A DNA stretch of 33,229 nt from an uncultured Clostridia bacterium. GTDB lineage: Bacteria; Bacillota; Clostridia; TANB77; CAG-508. Below are positions 9,020-16,085 of the stretch, in pieces. Numbering within the stretch: position 1 is the first letter of the stretch; every line of letters starts with the position of its first letter. The notes under the pieces are model-generated. The model did not search any database and had not been told where the DNA came from. It saw only the letters and a list, made by a program, of their open reading frames with translations. The DNA lies in contig CANQMY010000001.1 of the NCBI GenBank assembly GCA_947625075.1, positions 1 to 33,229 of the forward strand, given 5' to 3'. The translations under genes and the position numbers were made by a program.

Positions 9020-9045
9020 AAAAAAGGTCACTTTTCATTGTGACC
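9020..9045 (-). terminator. Intrinsic terminator/attenuator between rpmH and rnpA
   Basis: GGTCAC (9026-9031) pairs with GTGACC (9040-9045) around an 8-nt loop; six T follow on the minus strand. rnpA has no clear promoter of its own in the gap, so partial read-through probably sets the L34-to-RnpA ratio. Confidence 0.78.
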
Positions 9046-9051
9046 ATATTT

Positions 9052-9186
9052 TTACGCACTTAATTTTTTTCTTCCTTTAGCACGTCTAGCTTTTATTACG
9101 TTTCTTCCCTGTCTAGTAGACATTCTTTTTAAAAATCCATGTTCTTTTTGTCTTTGTCTATTTTTTGGTTGATATGTTCTTTTCAT
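9052..9186 (-). CDS. rpmH: 50S ribosomal protein L34
   Basis: A 44-residue basic protein beginning MKRTYQPKNRQRQKEHGF and containing RMSTRQGRNVIKARRAKGRK, the standard L34 sequence. The ribosome binding site GGAGGTG lies 8 nt before the ATG. It is the first gene of the leftward operon, divergent from dnaA, as in most bacteria. Confidence 0.97.
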   Translation of the reverse strand: MKRTYQPKNRQRQKEHGFLKRMSTRQGRNVIKARRAKGRKKLSA

Positions 9187-9236
9187 TATTTTGCACCTCC
9201 ATTTTCTATTGCTAAATTAATTCAATCGTAGTTAAT

Positions 9237-9266
9237 ATTATATACTATTTTTCCCTATTATGTCAA
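9237..9266 (-). promoter_or_regulatory. rpmH promoter
   Basis: On the minus strand a consensus TTGACA (9266-9261) and a consensus TATAAT (9242-9237) are 18 nt apart, about 50 nt upstream of rpmH. This is one of the strongest promoters visible in the window, as expected for a ribosomal protein gene. Confidence 0.8.
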
Positions 9267-9308
9267 TAGATTTAAATAAAAAATTATTATTTTATTTTTT
9301 GTTTTTTC

Positions 9309-9338
9309 TTGACTATTTGTGTAAATTTTTGATATGAT
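9309..9338 (+). promoter_or_regulatory. dnaA promoter with DnaA-box-like element in the spacer
   Basis: TTGACT (9309-9314) and TATGAT (9333-9338) are 18 nt apart, with a TG two bases before the -10 (extended -10). The spacer contains TGTGTAAAT (9318-9326). The same 9-mer in inverted orientation (ATTTACACA) recurs at 9382-9390. It differs from the DnaA box TTATNCACA at two positions, so autoregulation by DnaA is possible but unproven. Confidence 0.7.
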
Positions 9339-9368
9339 ATATTGGTAATAAAAGAAACTAAAGAAAAC

Positions 9369-9422
9369 GTTATTTAACATGATTTACACATTTTTTATTG
9401 TGGCTATTAAATAACTTTTTTT
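9369..9422 (+). promoter_or_regulatory. Terminator-like hairpin in the dnaA leader
   Basis: GTTATTTAA (9369-9377) and TTAAATAAC (9407-9415) form a perfect 9-bp stem followed immediately by seven T (9416-9422), 30 nt before the dnaA ATG. A smaller CACA/TGTG pairing sits in the loop. It has the form of an intrinsic terminator inside the leader, so it may attenuate dnaA. The stem is AT-rich and therefore weak. Confidence 0.45.
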
Positions 9423-9452
9423 AATTTTGAAAAATAGGTAAGGGGTAAGGCA

Positions 9453-10787
9453 ATGTCTAATGAAACAATAAATGACCTTTGGATTAGAGCAAAGGAGTTA
9501 TTAAAAGAAGAAACTACAGTAATTACATACGAAACATGGATTCAACCATTAGAATTAAAAAGTATCAATGACAATGTTATTGTTTTATTAGCATCAAATT
9601 CATTTCAAAGAGATACTATTGAATCAAGATACATAGATCTATTAACAAATACTTTTAATTTTATTACAAATAAAAAATGTAAAGTTTTTATAAAATTGAA
9701 CGATGAGGAAAATGATATTTTAACTAATATTCCTAATGTAGCAAATAATAAAGCTTTATTAAATTCCGGATTAAACCCAAAATATACTTTTAATACATTT
9801 GTTGTAGGAAGTAATAATAAATTTGCACAAGCTGCTGCTATGGGAGTTGCCGAAACTCCAGGTTCAAAATATAATCCATTTTTTATATATGGGGGAGTAG
9901 GACTTGGAAAAACACACCTTATGCATGCTATTGGTAATCAAATTTTAAGAAATAATCCTAATTCTAAAATATTATATGTAACATCTGAAAATTTTACTAA
10001 TCAATTAATAAATGCTTTAAAAGATCAAGCTACAGAAAAATTTAGAGAAAAGTATAGAAATATAGATGTTTTATTAATAGATGATATTCAATTTATTGCT
10101 AATAAAAAAAGTACACAAGAAGAATTTTTCCATACATTTAATACATTATATGAAGCAGGAAAACAAATTGTACTTTCAAGTGATAAACCACCAAAAGATA
10201 TAGAATTATTAGAAGATAGATTAAAATCTAGATTTGATTGGGGACTTATTGCCGATATATCTAGTCCTGATTTTGAAACAAGATTAGCAATATTAAGAAA
10301 GAAAACTCAAATTGATAATATTATAATCGATGATGATATTCTTTCATCAATAGCAACTAGGGTAGATACAAACATAAGAGAATTAGAAGGAACATTAAAT
10401 AAACTTATAGCAAAAGCATCTCTTACTAATAGTTCTATAACTATGGAAATGGCAGAAAGAGCAATAAATGATGTTGTATCAATCCAAGATAAAGTTATTT
10501 CATCAGAATATATACAAGATGTAGTAGGAAAATATTTTAATATATCTCCTCAAGATTTAAAAGGATCAAAAAGATCTAATGATGTAACTTTTCCTAGACA
10601 AATTGCAATGTATTTATGTAGAAATGTTGCTCAAATGTCTTTACCTCAAATAGGAAATGATTTTGGAAAAAGAGATCATACAACAGTAATGCATGCATGT
10701 AATAAAATTGAAAAAGAAATAGGATCTAATTCTAATACCAAATTAATTGTGGAAAGTGTGAAAAAAATACTTATTTCCTCAAATTAG
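9453..10787 (+). CDS. dnaA: Chromosomal replication initiator protein DnaA
   Basis: DnaA is the AAA+ ATPase that binds DnaA boxes and opens oriC. The 444 residues show domain I (interaction domain, residues 1-80 with TYETWIQPLELKS) and a short linker. The AAA+ domain has Walker A GGVGLGKTHLMHA (about residues 147-159), Walker B VLLIDDIQFI and the arginine-finger region EDRLKSRFDWGL. The C-terminal DNA-binding domain carries the DnaA signature RDHTTVMHACNKI. The start follows an AAGG-rich ribosome binding site. The product is complete and of usual length. Confidence 0.98.
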   Translation: MSNETINDLWIRAKELLKEETTVITYETWIQPLELKSINDNVIVLLASNSFQRDTIESRYIDLLTNTFNFITNKKCKVFIKLNDEENDILTNIPNVANNKALLNSGLNPKYTFNTFVVGSNNKFAQAAAMGVAETPGSKYNPFFIYGGVGLGKTHLMHAIGNQILRNNPNSKILYVTSENFTNQLINALKDQATEKFREKYRNIDVLLIDDIQFIANKKSTQEEFFHTFNTLYEAGKQIVLSSDKPPKDIELLEDRLKSRFDWGLIADISSPDFETRLAILRKKTQIDNIIIDDDILSSIATRVDTNIRELEGTLNKLIAKASLTNSSITMEMAERAINDVVSIQDKVISSEYIQDVVGKYFNISPQDLKGSKRSNDVTFPRQIAMYLCRNVAQMSLPQIGNDFGKRDHTTVMHACNKIEKEIGSNSNTKLIVESVKKILISSN

Positions 10788-10888
10788 TATAAATTTAAAG
10801 TCAATTTAATCATTAATAAAATTTATGTTTGGAAAATCTTTGTTTGATAAAAAAAATGCAAATTATTACTACGGAATAGCTTGATTGG

Positions 10889-11099
10889 TTATCCACATAC
10901 TATATGTTGAAATCTTGTAGATAACCTGTGAATAATTATAAATGTGAATAATTAATTTAATTGTGTGGATAAAATTAAAAATTTTCCACAAACTTATCAA
11001 CATCTATTTCCGTAGGTATTTAAGTGTTTTAATAGGTTTTCCACAAAATCCACAGTACCTATTAATACTACTACTATATATATTTATATTATTATAATA
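10889..11099 (+). other. oriC: Chromosomal origin oriC: DnaA boxes plus DnaA-trios
   Basis: The dnaA-dnaN gap holds TTATCCACA at 10889-10897, TGTGAATAA at 10927 and 10943 (minus-strand boxes), TGTGGATAA at 10964-10972 (minus), TTTTCCACA at 10982, TTATCAACA at 10994, TTTTCCACA at 11037 and AAATCCACA at 11046-11054. The last two are end to end. They are followed by CTA TTA ATA CTA CTA CTA (11059-11076), whose complement reads as 3'-GAT trinucleotides, then an AT tract to 11099. This box-then-trio-then-AT order matches the unwinding region described in Bacillus subtilis. Confidence 0.88.
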
Positions 11100-11115
11100 A
11101 GAAAGGAAAAAAATT

Positions 11116-12237
11116 ATGAAATTTATTTGTGACAAAGAAAAATTGCTTAAAGCTATTAATTCCGTAACTAAAGCAGTTGCTGTTAGAACAACAATGCCAG
11201 TTTTAGAAGGAATACTTATTCAAACTAATGATAATGATATAAAATTTACTTGTTATGATCTAGAATTAGGAATAGAATACATTATTAAAGAATGTAATGT
11301 TGAAGAACAAGGTGCTACAGTAGTAAATGCAATAATGTTTAGTGAAATAATAAGAAGATTACCAGATACAGAAATAAAAATAGAAGTAAATGATAAAAAT
11401 TTATTAATAATTGAATGTGAAGGATCATTATATAAGTTAGCAACAATGAATCCAGAAGAATTCCCAGAACTTCCTGAAATTAATATAGAAAATTCTATTG
11501 AAATAGAACAAAATATATTAAAAGATATGATTAGAAAAACAATTTTTGCTATAAGTACAGAAGAAAATAGACCAATTTTTACAGGTTGTTTATTTGAAGT
11601 AAAAAATAATAAATTAAATGTAGTAGCAGTAGATGGATTTAGATTAGCTTGGAAGAATAAATTTTTACAAGCTAAAACAAATGATTTTACAGCTGTAATT
11701 CCTGGAAGAACATTAACTGAAATTAATAAAATACTATTAGATACTTTTGATGTTGTAAAAATAGGAATATCTAAAAATCAAGCATTATTTGAAATAGAAA
11801 ATTGTAAAATAGTAACTAGACTTTTAGATGGAGAATTTTTAAATTATTCAAGTGTAATTCCAGAAAAATGGGAAACAAGAATAAGAGTAAATAGAAGTGT
11901 ATTAGAAGATTGTTTTGAAAGAATTAGTTTAATTTCATCATCAAGTATAGAAAAAGAAAAAAAATATCCAGTAAAGGTATCAGTTGATGTTGGAAAAATC
12001 ACTATTTCTTGTACAAATCAAACAGGTGATGCAAAAGAAGAATTATTTATAAATACTGAAGGAAAGAATTTAGAAGCAGGATTTAATCCAAAATATTTCT
12101 TAGATGTATTTAGAAATATTGATGATGAAGAAGTTTATATTGAATTTGGATCAAGTATATCTCCATGTATAATAAGAAGTATTGAAGATGATGGAGATTA
12201 TAAATATATGATATTACCTATAAGATTAAAAAATTAA
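11116..12237 (+). CDS. dnaN: DNA polymerase III beta subunit (sliding clamp)
   Basis: The beta clamp tethers DNA polymerase III to DNA. The 373-residue protein is built of three repeated clamp domains. It begins MKFICDKEKLLKAINSVTKAV and has the family segments TTMPVLEGILIQ, AVDGFRLAW (about residues 173-181), IPGRTLTEINKIL and a C-terminus ending YKYMILPIRL, which forms part of the peptide-binding pocket. AAAGGA precedes the ATG. It is complete and follows oriC. Confidence 0.98.
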   Translation: MKFICDKEKLLKAINSVTKAVAVRTTMPVLEGILIQTNDNDIKFTCYDLELGIEYIIKECNVEEQGATVVNAIMFSEIIRRLPDTEIKIEVNDKNLLIIECEGSLYKLATMNPEEFPELPEINIENSIEIEQNILKDMIRKTIFAISTEENRPIFTGCLFEVKNNKLNVVAVDGFRLAWKNKFLQAKTNDFTAVIPGRTLTEINKILLDTFDVVKIGISKNQALFEIENCKIVTRLLDGEFLNYSSVIPEKWETRIRVNRSVLEDCFERISLISSSSIEKEKKYPVKVSVDVGKITISCTNQTGDAKEELFINTEGKNLEAGFNPKYFLDVFRNIDDEEVYIEFGSSISPCIIRSIEDDGDYKYMILPIRLKN

Positions 12238-12248
12238 TTAAAAGATTT

Positions 12249-12274
12249 TCCACAATTTATTAATAAATTGTGGA
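12249..12274. repeat. 26-bp perfect palindrome with two facing DnaA-box-like sequences
   Basis: The half-site TCCACAATTTATT is followed directly by its exact reverse complement, between the dnaN stop and recF. Its outer parts read TTTTCCACA (12246-12254) and TGTGGATTA (12269-12277), the first also being present twice in oriC. No T run follows, so it is not a standard terminator. It may bind DnaA or fold as an RNA hairpin ahead of the recF ribosome binding site. Confidence 0.6.
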
Positions 12275-12288
12275 TTATTGGAGATAAA

Positions 12289-13344
12289 ATGTACTTAAAT
12301 AAGATAAAAATACAAAATTTTAGAAATTATGATGAACAAGAAATTAATTTAAATAAAAATATAAATGTTTTTTTCGGAGATAATGCTCAAGGAAAAACAA
12401 ATATTTTAGAGGCAGTATTTTTATGTGCATTTGGTAAGTCTTTTAGAACAAATAAAGACAGAGAAATGATAAAAAAAGAAAAATCATATTCTAATATAGA
12501 AATTAATTTTGTAAAAAAAGATAGAGAAGGAAATATAAAAATACAAATTAATGATAAAAAAAATATTTTTTTAAATGATATAAAATTAAAAAAATTAAGT
12601 GAATTATTAGGAAATATTAATATTGTAATATTTACACCAGATGATATAAATATTTTAAAAGAAGGTCCAGCTACTAGAAGAAAATTTTTAGATATGATGA
12701 TAGGACAGTTAAGACCTAAATATATACATATATTAAATATGTATTTAAATGTATTAGAACAAAGAAATAATTATTTAAAACAAAAAATAAATAATGATGA
12801 TATGCTAGAAATATGGAATACAAAATTAGCTGAATATGGAGAAATAATTTATAATTATAGAAATGAATATATTGAAAAAATAAAAAATAAAATAAAAAAT
12901 ATTCATTCTGAAATAACTAATGAAGAAATAAAAATAGAATATATTTCTGACTGTAAAAATAAAGAAGATTTTATAAAAAAATTAAATAAAAATAAAGAGA
13001 TAGATAAAATAAAAGGATATACGACAAGTGGTATTCATAGAGATGATTTTAAAATATATATTAACGATGAAGAAGTAAATATTTATGGTTCTCAAGGACA
13101 AAATAGAACAGCAATATTATCTTTAAAATTATCAGAATTGCAAGTAATATACGACGAAATAGGAGAGTATCCAATATTATTATTAGATGACTTTATGTCA
13201 GAATTAGATGAAAAAAGAATATCTAAGTTTTTATCGAATATAAAAAATATACAAGTATTGATAACTTGTACGAAAGAAATAGATATAAAAAATAGTATTT
13301 TATATAAAATAAATAGTGGCAAAGTAGAAAAAATAAATAAGTAA
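12289..13344 (+). CDS. recF: DNA replication and repair protein RecF
   Basis: RecF is an SMC-like ATPase that helps load RecA at gaps. The 351-residue protein has Walker A FFGDNAQGKTNILEA (about residues 30-44), the signature GSQGQNRTAILSLKL and Walker B PILLLDDFMSELD. The open frame runs back to a TTG at 12268 inside the palindrome. I choose ATG at 12289 because GGAG lies 5 nt upstream and RecF proteins start MYLNKIKIQNFRNY. The usual next gene, gyrB, follows. Confidence 0.96.
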   Translation: MYLNKIKIQNFRNYDEQEINLNKNINVFFGDNAQGKTNILEAVFLCAFGKSFRTNKDREMIKKEKSYSNIEINFVKKDREGNIKIQINDKKNIFLNDIKLKKLSELLGNINIVIFTPDDINILKEGPATRRKFLDMMIGQLRPKYIHILNMYLNVLEQRNNYLKQKINNDDMLEIWNTKLAEYGEIIYNYRNEYIEKIKNKIKNIHSEITNEEIKIEYISDCKNKEDFIKKLNKNKEIDKIKGYTTSGIHRDDFKIYINDEEVNIYGSQGQNRTAILSLKLSELQVIYDEIGEYPILLLDDFMSELDEKRISKFLSNIKNIQVLITCTKEIDIKNSILYKINSGKVEKINK

Positions 13345-13347
13345 ATC

Positions 13348-13376
13348 TTGACAAAATTAAAAATAAACTATATTAA
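13348..13376 (+). promoter_or_regulatory. gyrB promoter
   Basis: TTGACA (13348-13353) and TATTAA (13371-13376) are 17 nt apart, starting 4 nt after the recF stop and 40 nt before gyrB. Confidence 0.6.
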
Positions 13377-13415
13377 TATATAAGATAGTCTGACAAATAA
13401 ACATTGGAGGAAAGC

Positions 13416-15332
13416 ATGGAAAAATTTAATCATGAGTATGGTGCAAATCAAATACAAGTATTAGAAGGGTTAGAAGCAGTAAGAAAAAGACCTGGTATGT
13501 ATATTGGTAGTGTATCAATTAGAGGTCTTCATCATTTAGTATATGAAATAGTAGATAACTGTGTTGATGAAGCTTTAGCAGGATATTGTAATCATATACA
13601 AATAAAAATAGAACCAGGAAATATAATATCTGTTGAAGATAATGGAAGAGGTATCCCAATAGATATACATCCTAAAACACATATTTCTGCTGCTGAGACT
13701 GTATATACTGTACTTCATGCAGGTGGAAAATTTGGAGGAGATAGTGGATATAAAGTATCAGGAGGTCTTCATGGAGTTGGAGCATCTGTTGTTAATGCGC
13801 TTTCTGAATGGGTAGAAGTTACTATCCAAAGAGATGGTGGAATATATCAGATGAAATTTGAAAGAGGAAAAACAGTAGAAAAACTTACAAGAATTGGAGA
13901 TTCGGATAAAACTGGAACTAAAGTAAGATTTTTTGCTGATGGAACCATATTTGAAACATTAGAGTATGATTATGGAACATTAGAAGAAAGATTTAGAGAA
14001 ATTGCGTTTTTAACTAAAGGACTAAAAATTAGTATTGAAGATTTAAGAGAAGAAACTCCTCAAAAAGCAGAATTTTGTTTTGAAGGAGGTTTACGTTCTT
14101 TTGTTGAATTTTTAAATAAAAATAAAGAAAAAATAAATACAGATCCAATCTATATTGAAAAAAATAATGAAGAAGTACCAGTAGAGATTTCATTACAGTA
14201 TACTACTTCATATAATGAAAATATATATTCTTTTGTAAACAATATTAATACAATAGAAGGTGGAACTCATTTAGAAGGTTTTAAAAGAGCTCTAACAAAA
14301 GTATTTAATGATTATGCAAGATCTCATTCTATAATAAAAGAAAAAGATAGTAATTTACAAGGAGAAGATATTAGAGAAGGATTAACAGCGGTAGTTTCGG
14401 TAAAAGTTAAAGATCCACAATTTGAAGGACAAACGAAAACAAAATTAGGAAATAGTAATGTAGCAGGAATAGTTCAATCAATTGTAGTAGATGAATTATC
14501 TGCATATTTAGAAGAAAATCCAAATATGGCAAAAGCAATTTTGGAAAAATGTGTAAGTGCATCACGTGCAAGAGAAGCTGCAAGAAAAGCAAGAGAATTG
14601 GTAAGAAAGAAGAATTCTTTAGAAGTAACAACACTTCCAGGAAAATTAGCAGACTGTAGTAGTAAAAATGCAGATGAATGTGAAGTATATATAGTTGAGG
14701 GAGATTCAGCAGGTGGAAGTGCAAAACAGGGAAGAGATAGAAGAACTCAAGCAATACTTCCATTATGGGGAAAAATGCTAAATGTTGAAAAATCTAGAGC
14801 AGATAAAATTTATAATAATGATAAATTAAAACCAGTAATTCAAGCTTTAGGAGCTGGAATTGGAGCGGATTTTGATATAAATAAAATAAGATATGGTAAA
14901 GTTGTTATAATGGCAGATGCAGATGTTGATGGAGCACATATTAGAACATTATTATTAACATTTTTCTTTAGATACATGAGACCATTAATAGAGCAAGGAC
15001 ATGTATTTTTAGCACAACCACCATTATATAAATTATCTAAAAAAGGAATTAAAGATATATATTGTTATACAGATGAAGAACTAGATATTGAAATTGAAAA
15101 AATAGGAAGAGATAATGTATCAATACAAAGATATAAAGGTCTTGGTGAAATGAATCCAGAACAATTATGGGAAACAACTATGGATCCAGCAAATAGAATA
15201 TTTGTTAGAGTTACATTAGATGATGCTATGAAAGCTGATCAAATATTTAATATTCTTATGGGTGATGAAATAGAACCAAGAAGAGAATTTATTGAACAAA
15301 ATGCTAAATTTGTAAAAAATCTTGATTTATAA
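13416..15332 (+). CDS. gyrB: DNA gyrase subunit B
   Basis: GyrB is the ATPase subunit of the type II topoisomerase that introduces negative supercoils. The 638 residues show the GHKL ATP-binding site (EIVDNCVDEALAG, about residues 46-58; GGLHGVGASVVNALS), the transducer domain, the TOPRIM EGDSAGGSAKQGRDR (about residue 428) and DADVDGAHI (about residue 500), and the C-terminal QRYKGLGEMNPEQLW. ATG at 13416 is preceded by GGAGG at 5 nt; the TTG at 13404 overlaps that site and is rejected. gyrA is about 7.7 kb away instead of adjacent. Confidence 0.97.
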   Translation: MEKFNHEYGANQIQVLEGLEAVRKRPGMYIGSVSIRGLHHLVYEIVDNCVDEALAGYCNHIQIKIEPGNIISVEDNGRGIPIDIHPKTHISAAETVYTVLHAGGKFGGDSGYKVSGGLHGVGASVVNALSEWVEVTIQRDGGIYQMKFERGKTVEKLTRIGDSDKTGTKVRFFADGTIFETLEYDYGTLEERFREIAFLTKGLKISIEDLREETPQKAEFCFEGGLRSFVEFLNKNKEKINTDPIYIEKNNEEVPVEISLQYTTSYNENIYSFVNNINTIEGGTHLEGFKRALTKVFNDYARSHSIIKEKDSNLQGEDIREGLTAVVSVKVKDPQFEGQTKTKLGNSNVAGIVQSIVVDELSAYLEENPNMAKAILEKCVSASRAREAARKARELVRKKNSLEVTTLPGKLADCSSKNADECEVYIVEGDSAGGSAKQGRDRRTQAILPLWGKMLNVEKSRADKIYNNDKLKPVIQALGAGIGADFDINKIRYGKVVIMADADVDGAHIRTLLLTFFFRYMRPLIEQGHVFLAQPPLYKLSKKGIKDIYCYTDEELDIEIEKIGRDNVSIQRYKGLGEMNPEQLWETTMDPANRIFVRVTLDDAMKADQIFNILMGDEIEPRREFIEQNAKFVKNLDL

Positions 15333-15360
15333 AATAATAGAAAAAAATTTTAATTAATAA

Positions 15361-15397
15361 AAAAAATAGGTAAGGATTTCAAACTTACCTATTTTTT
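15361..15397 (+). terminator. gyrB intrinsic terminator
   Basis: AAATAGGTAAG (15364-15374) pairs with CTTACCTATTT (15384-15394) around a 9-nt loop, ending in a T run. It separates gyrB from the secretion operon. Confidence 0.85.
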
Positions 15398-15471
15398 ATT
15401 ACATAGAGAGCATAATTTACAACATTTTCCAACTAAATTAAAAATAATTTAACAAAATTTTACAAAAACTA

Positions 15472-15500
15472 TTGACATACAATGGAAAATAATGTAAAAT
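15472..15500 (+). promoter_or_regulatory. Promoter of the VirB4 operon
   Basis: A consensus TTGACA (15472-15477) and TAAAAT (15495-15500) are separated by 17 nt. The ribosome binding site AAAGGAG begins about 10 nt later, so the leader is very short. Confidence 0.72.
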
Positions 15501-15519
15501 AGATCATGAAAGGAGAATA

Positions 15520-16056
15520 ATGAAAAAAATTGAACAAATCCAATCTGTTCAAAATTGGTTGCCTTTTGATAAGATTTTAGATAAAGGAATAATAAAAATG
15601 AAGGATTCCTCCTATATAAAAATACTTAATATAAGTCCAATAAATTATACTCTAAAATCTACATTAGAAAAAGAGGCAATTTTAAACTCTTATAGAAATA
15701 TATTCAAGAGTTGTAATTTTAATTTTCAGATTTTAATTCAAAGTAAAAAAGAAGATTTAAAAAATCATTTAAATAAATTAAAAGAAAACAATTTATATCC
15801 AGAAATAAAAGAAAAATATAAAAATTATATCAATTATTTTATTAATAATAAAAAATCTTCAAACAAAAAGTTTTATATCATAATAAAAAATTCCCCATCA
15901 GAAGAAAATGAAAATGTTATTATACAAAATTTAGAAAATAATTACCTAAAAATAAAAGATTTATTTGGAAGGTGTGGAAATTTTGTTTCTGAATTCACAG
16001 AAGAAAATCAAGTAATAGAGACTTTATTCTCATTTTTTAGTTCATATAAAATTTAA
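15520..16056 (+). CDS. T4SS protein resembling the detached N-terminal domain of VirB4/TraC
   Basis: A 178-residue soluble protein starting MKKIEQIQSVQNWLPF and then DKGIIKMKDSSYIKILNISP, a pattern I associate with the N-terminal domain of Firmicutes VirB4-type conjugation ATPases (a strand pair, then helices). It ends in ETLFSFFSSYKI, resembling the inter-domain boundary of such proteins. The next gene begins where that domain would end, and the two together (about 760 residues) match a full VirB4. The ATG has AAAGGAG upstream. It is the first gene of the operon after a good promoter. The assignment is by pattern and context; it could instead be an independent T4SS component. Confidence 0.6.
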   Translation: MKKIEQIQSVQNWLPFDKILDKGIIKMKDSSYIKILNISPINYTLKSTLEKEAILNSYRNIFKSCNFNFQILIQSKKEDLKNHLNKLKENNLYPEIKEKYKNYINYFINNKKSSNKKFYIIIKNSPSEENENVIIQNLENNYLKIKDLFGRCGNFVSEFTEENQVIETLFSFFSSYKI

Positions 16057-16070
16057 AATAAAAAACAGAA

Positions 16071-16085
16071 GAGGTGGTACTTATA
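16071..16085 (+). promoter_or_regulatory. virB4 ribosome binding site pointing to an ATA start
   Basis: GAGGTG at 16071-16076 is followed by 6 nt (GTACTT) and then ATA at 16083, in frame with virB4. No ATG, GTG or TTG lies at usable spacing; the GTG at 16074 is inside the site itself. Confidence 0.5.

Noticed and set aside
12268..12288. TTG at 12268 as the recF start
   Set aside because: It falls in the right arm of the palindrome with no ribosome binding site; ATG at 12289 has GGAG and matches the family N-terminus.
14560..14580. CACGTG-centred sequence in gyrB as a parS site
   Set aside because: Only the central TCACGTG matches; the outer arms of the parS palindrome are absent.
14407..14763. 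118-codon minus-strand frame inside gyrB
   Set aside because: It lies opposite the GyrB TOPRIM region, reads as Leu/His/Phe-rich filler and has no translation signals.
15361..15374. Shared AAAATAGGTAAGG between the dnaA leader (about 9431-9443) and the gyrB terminator as a possible att direct repeat
   Set aside because: The match is short, is part of a ribosome binding region in one case and a terminator stem in the other, and no integrase or matching element boundary is present.
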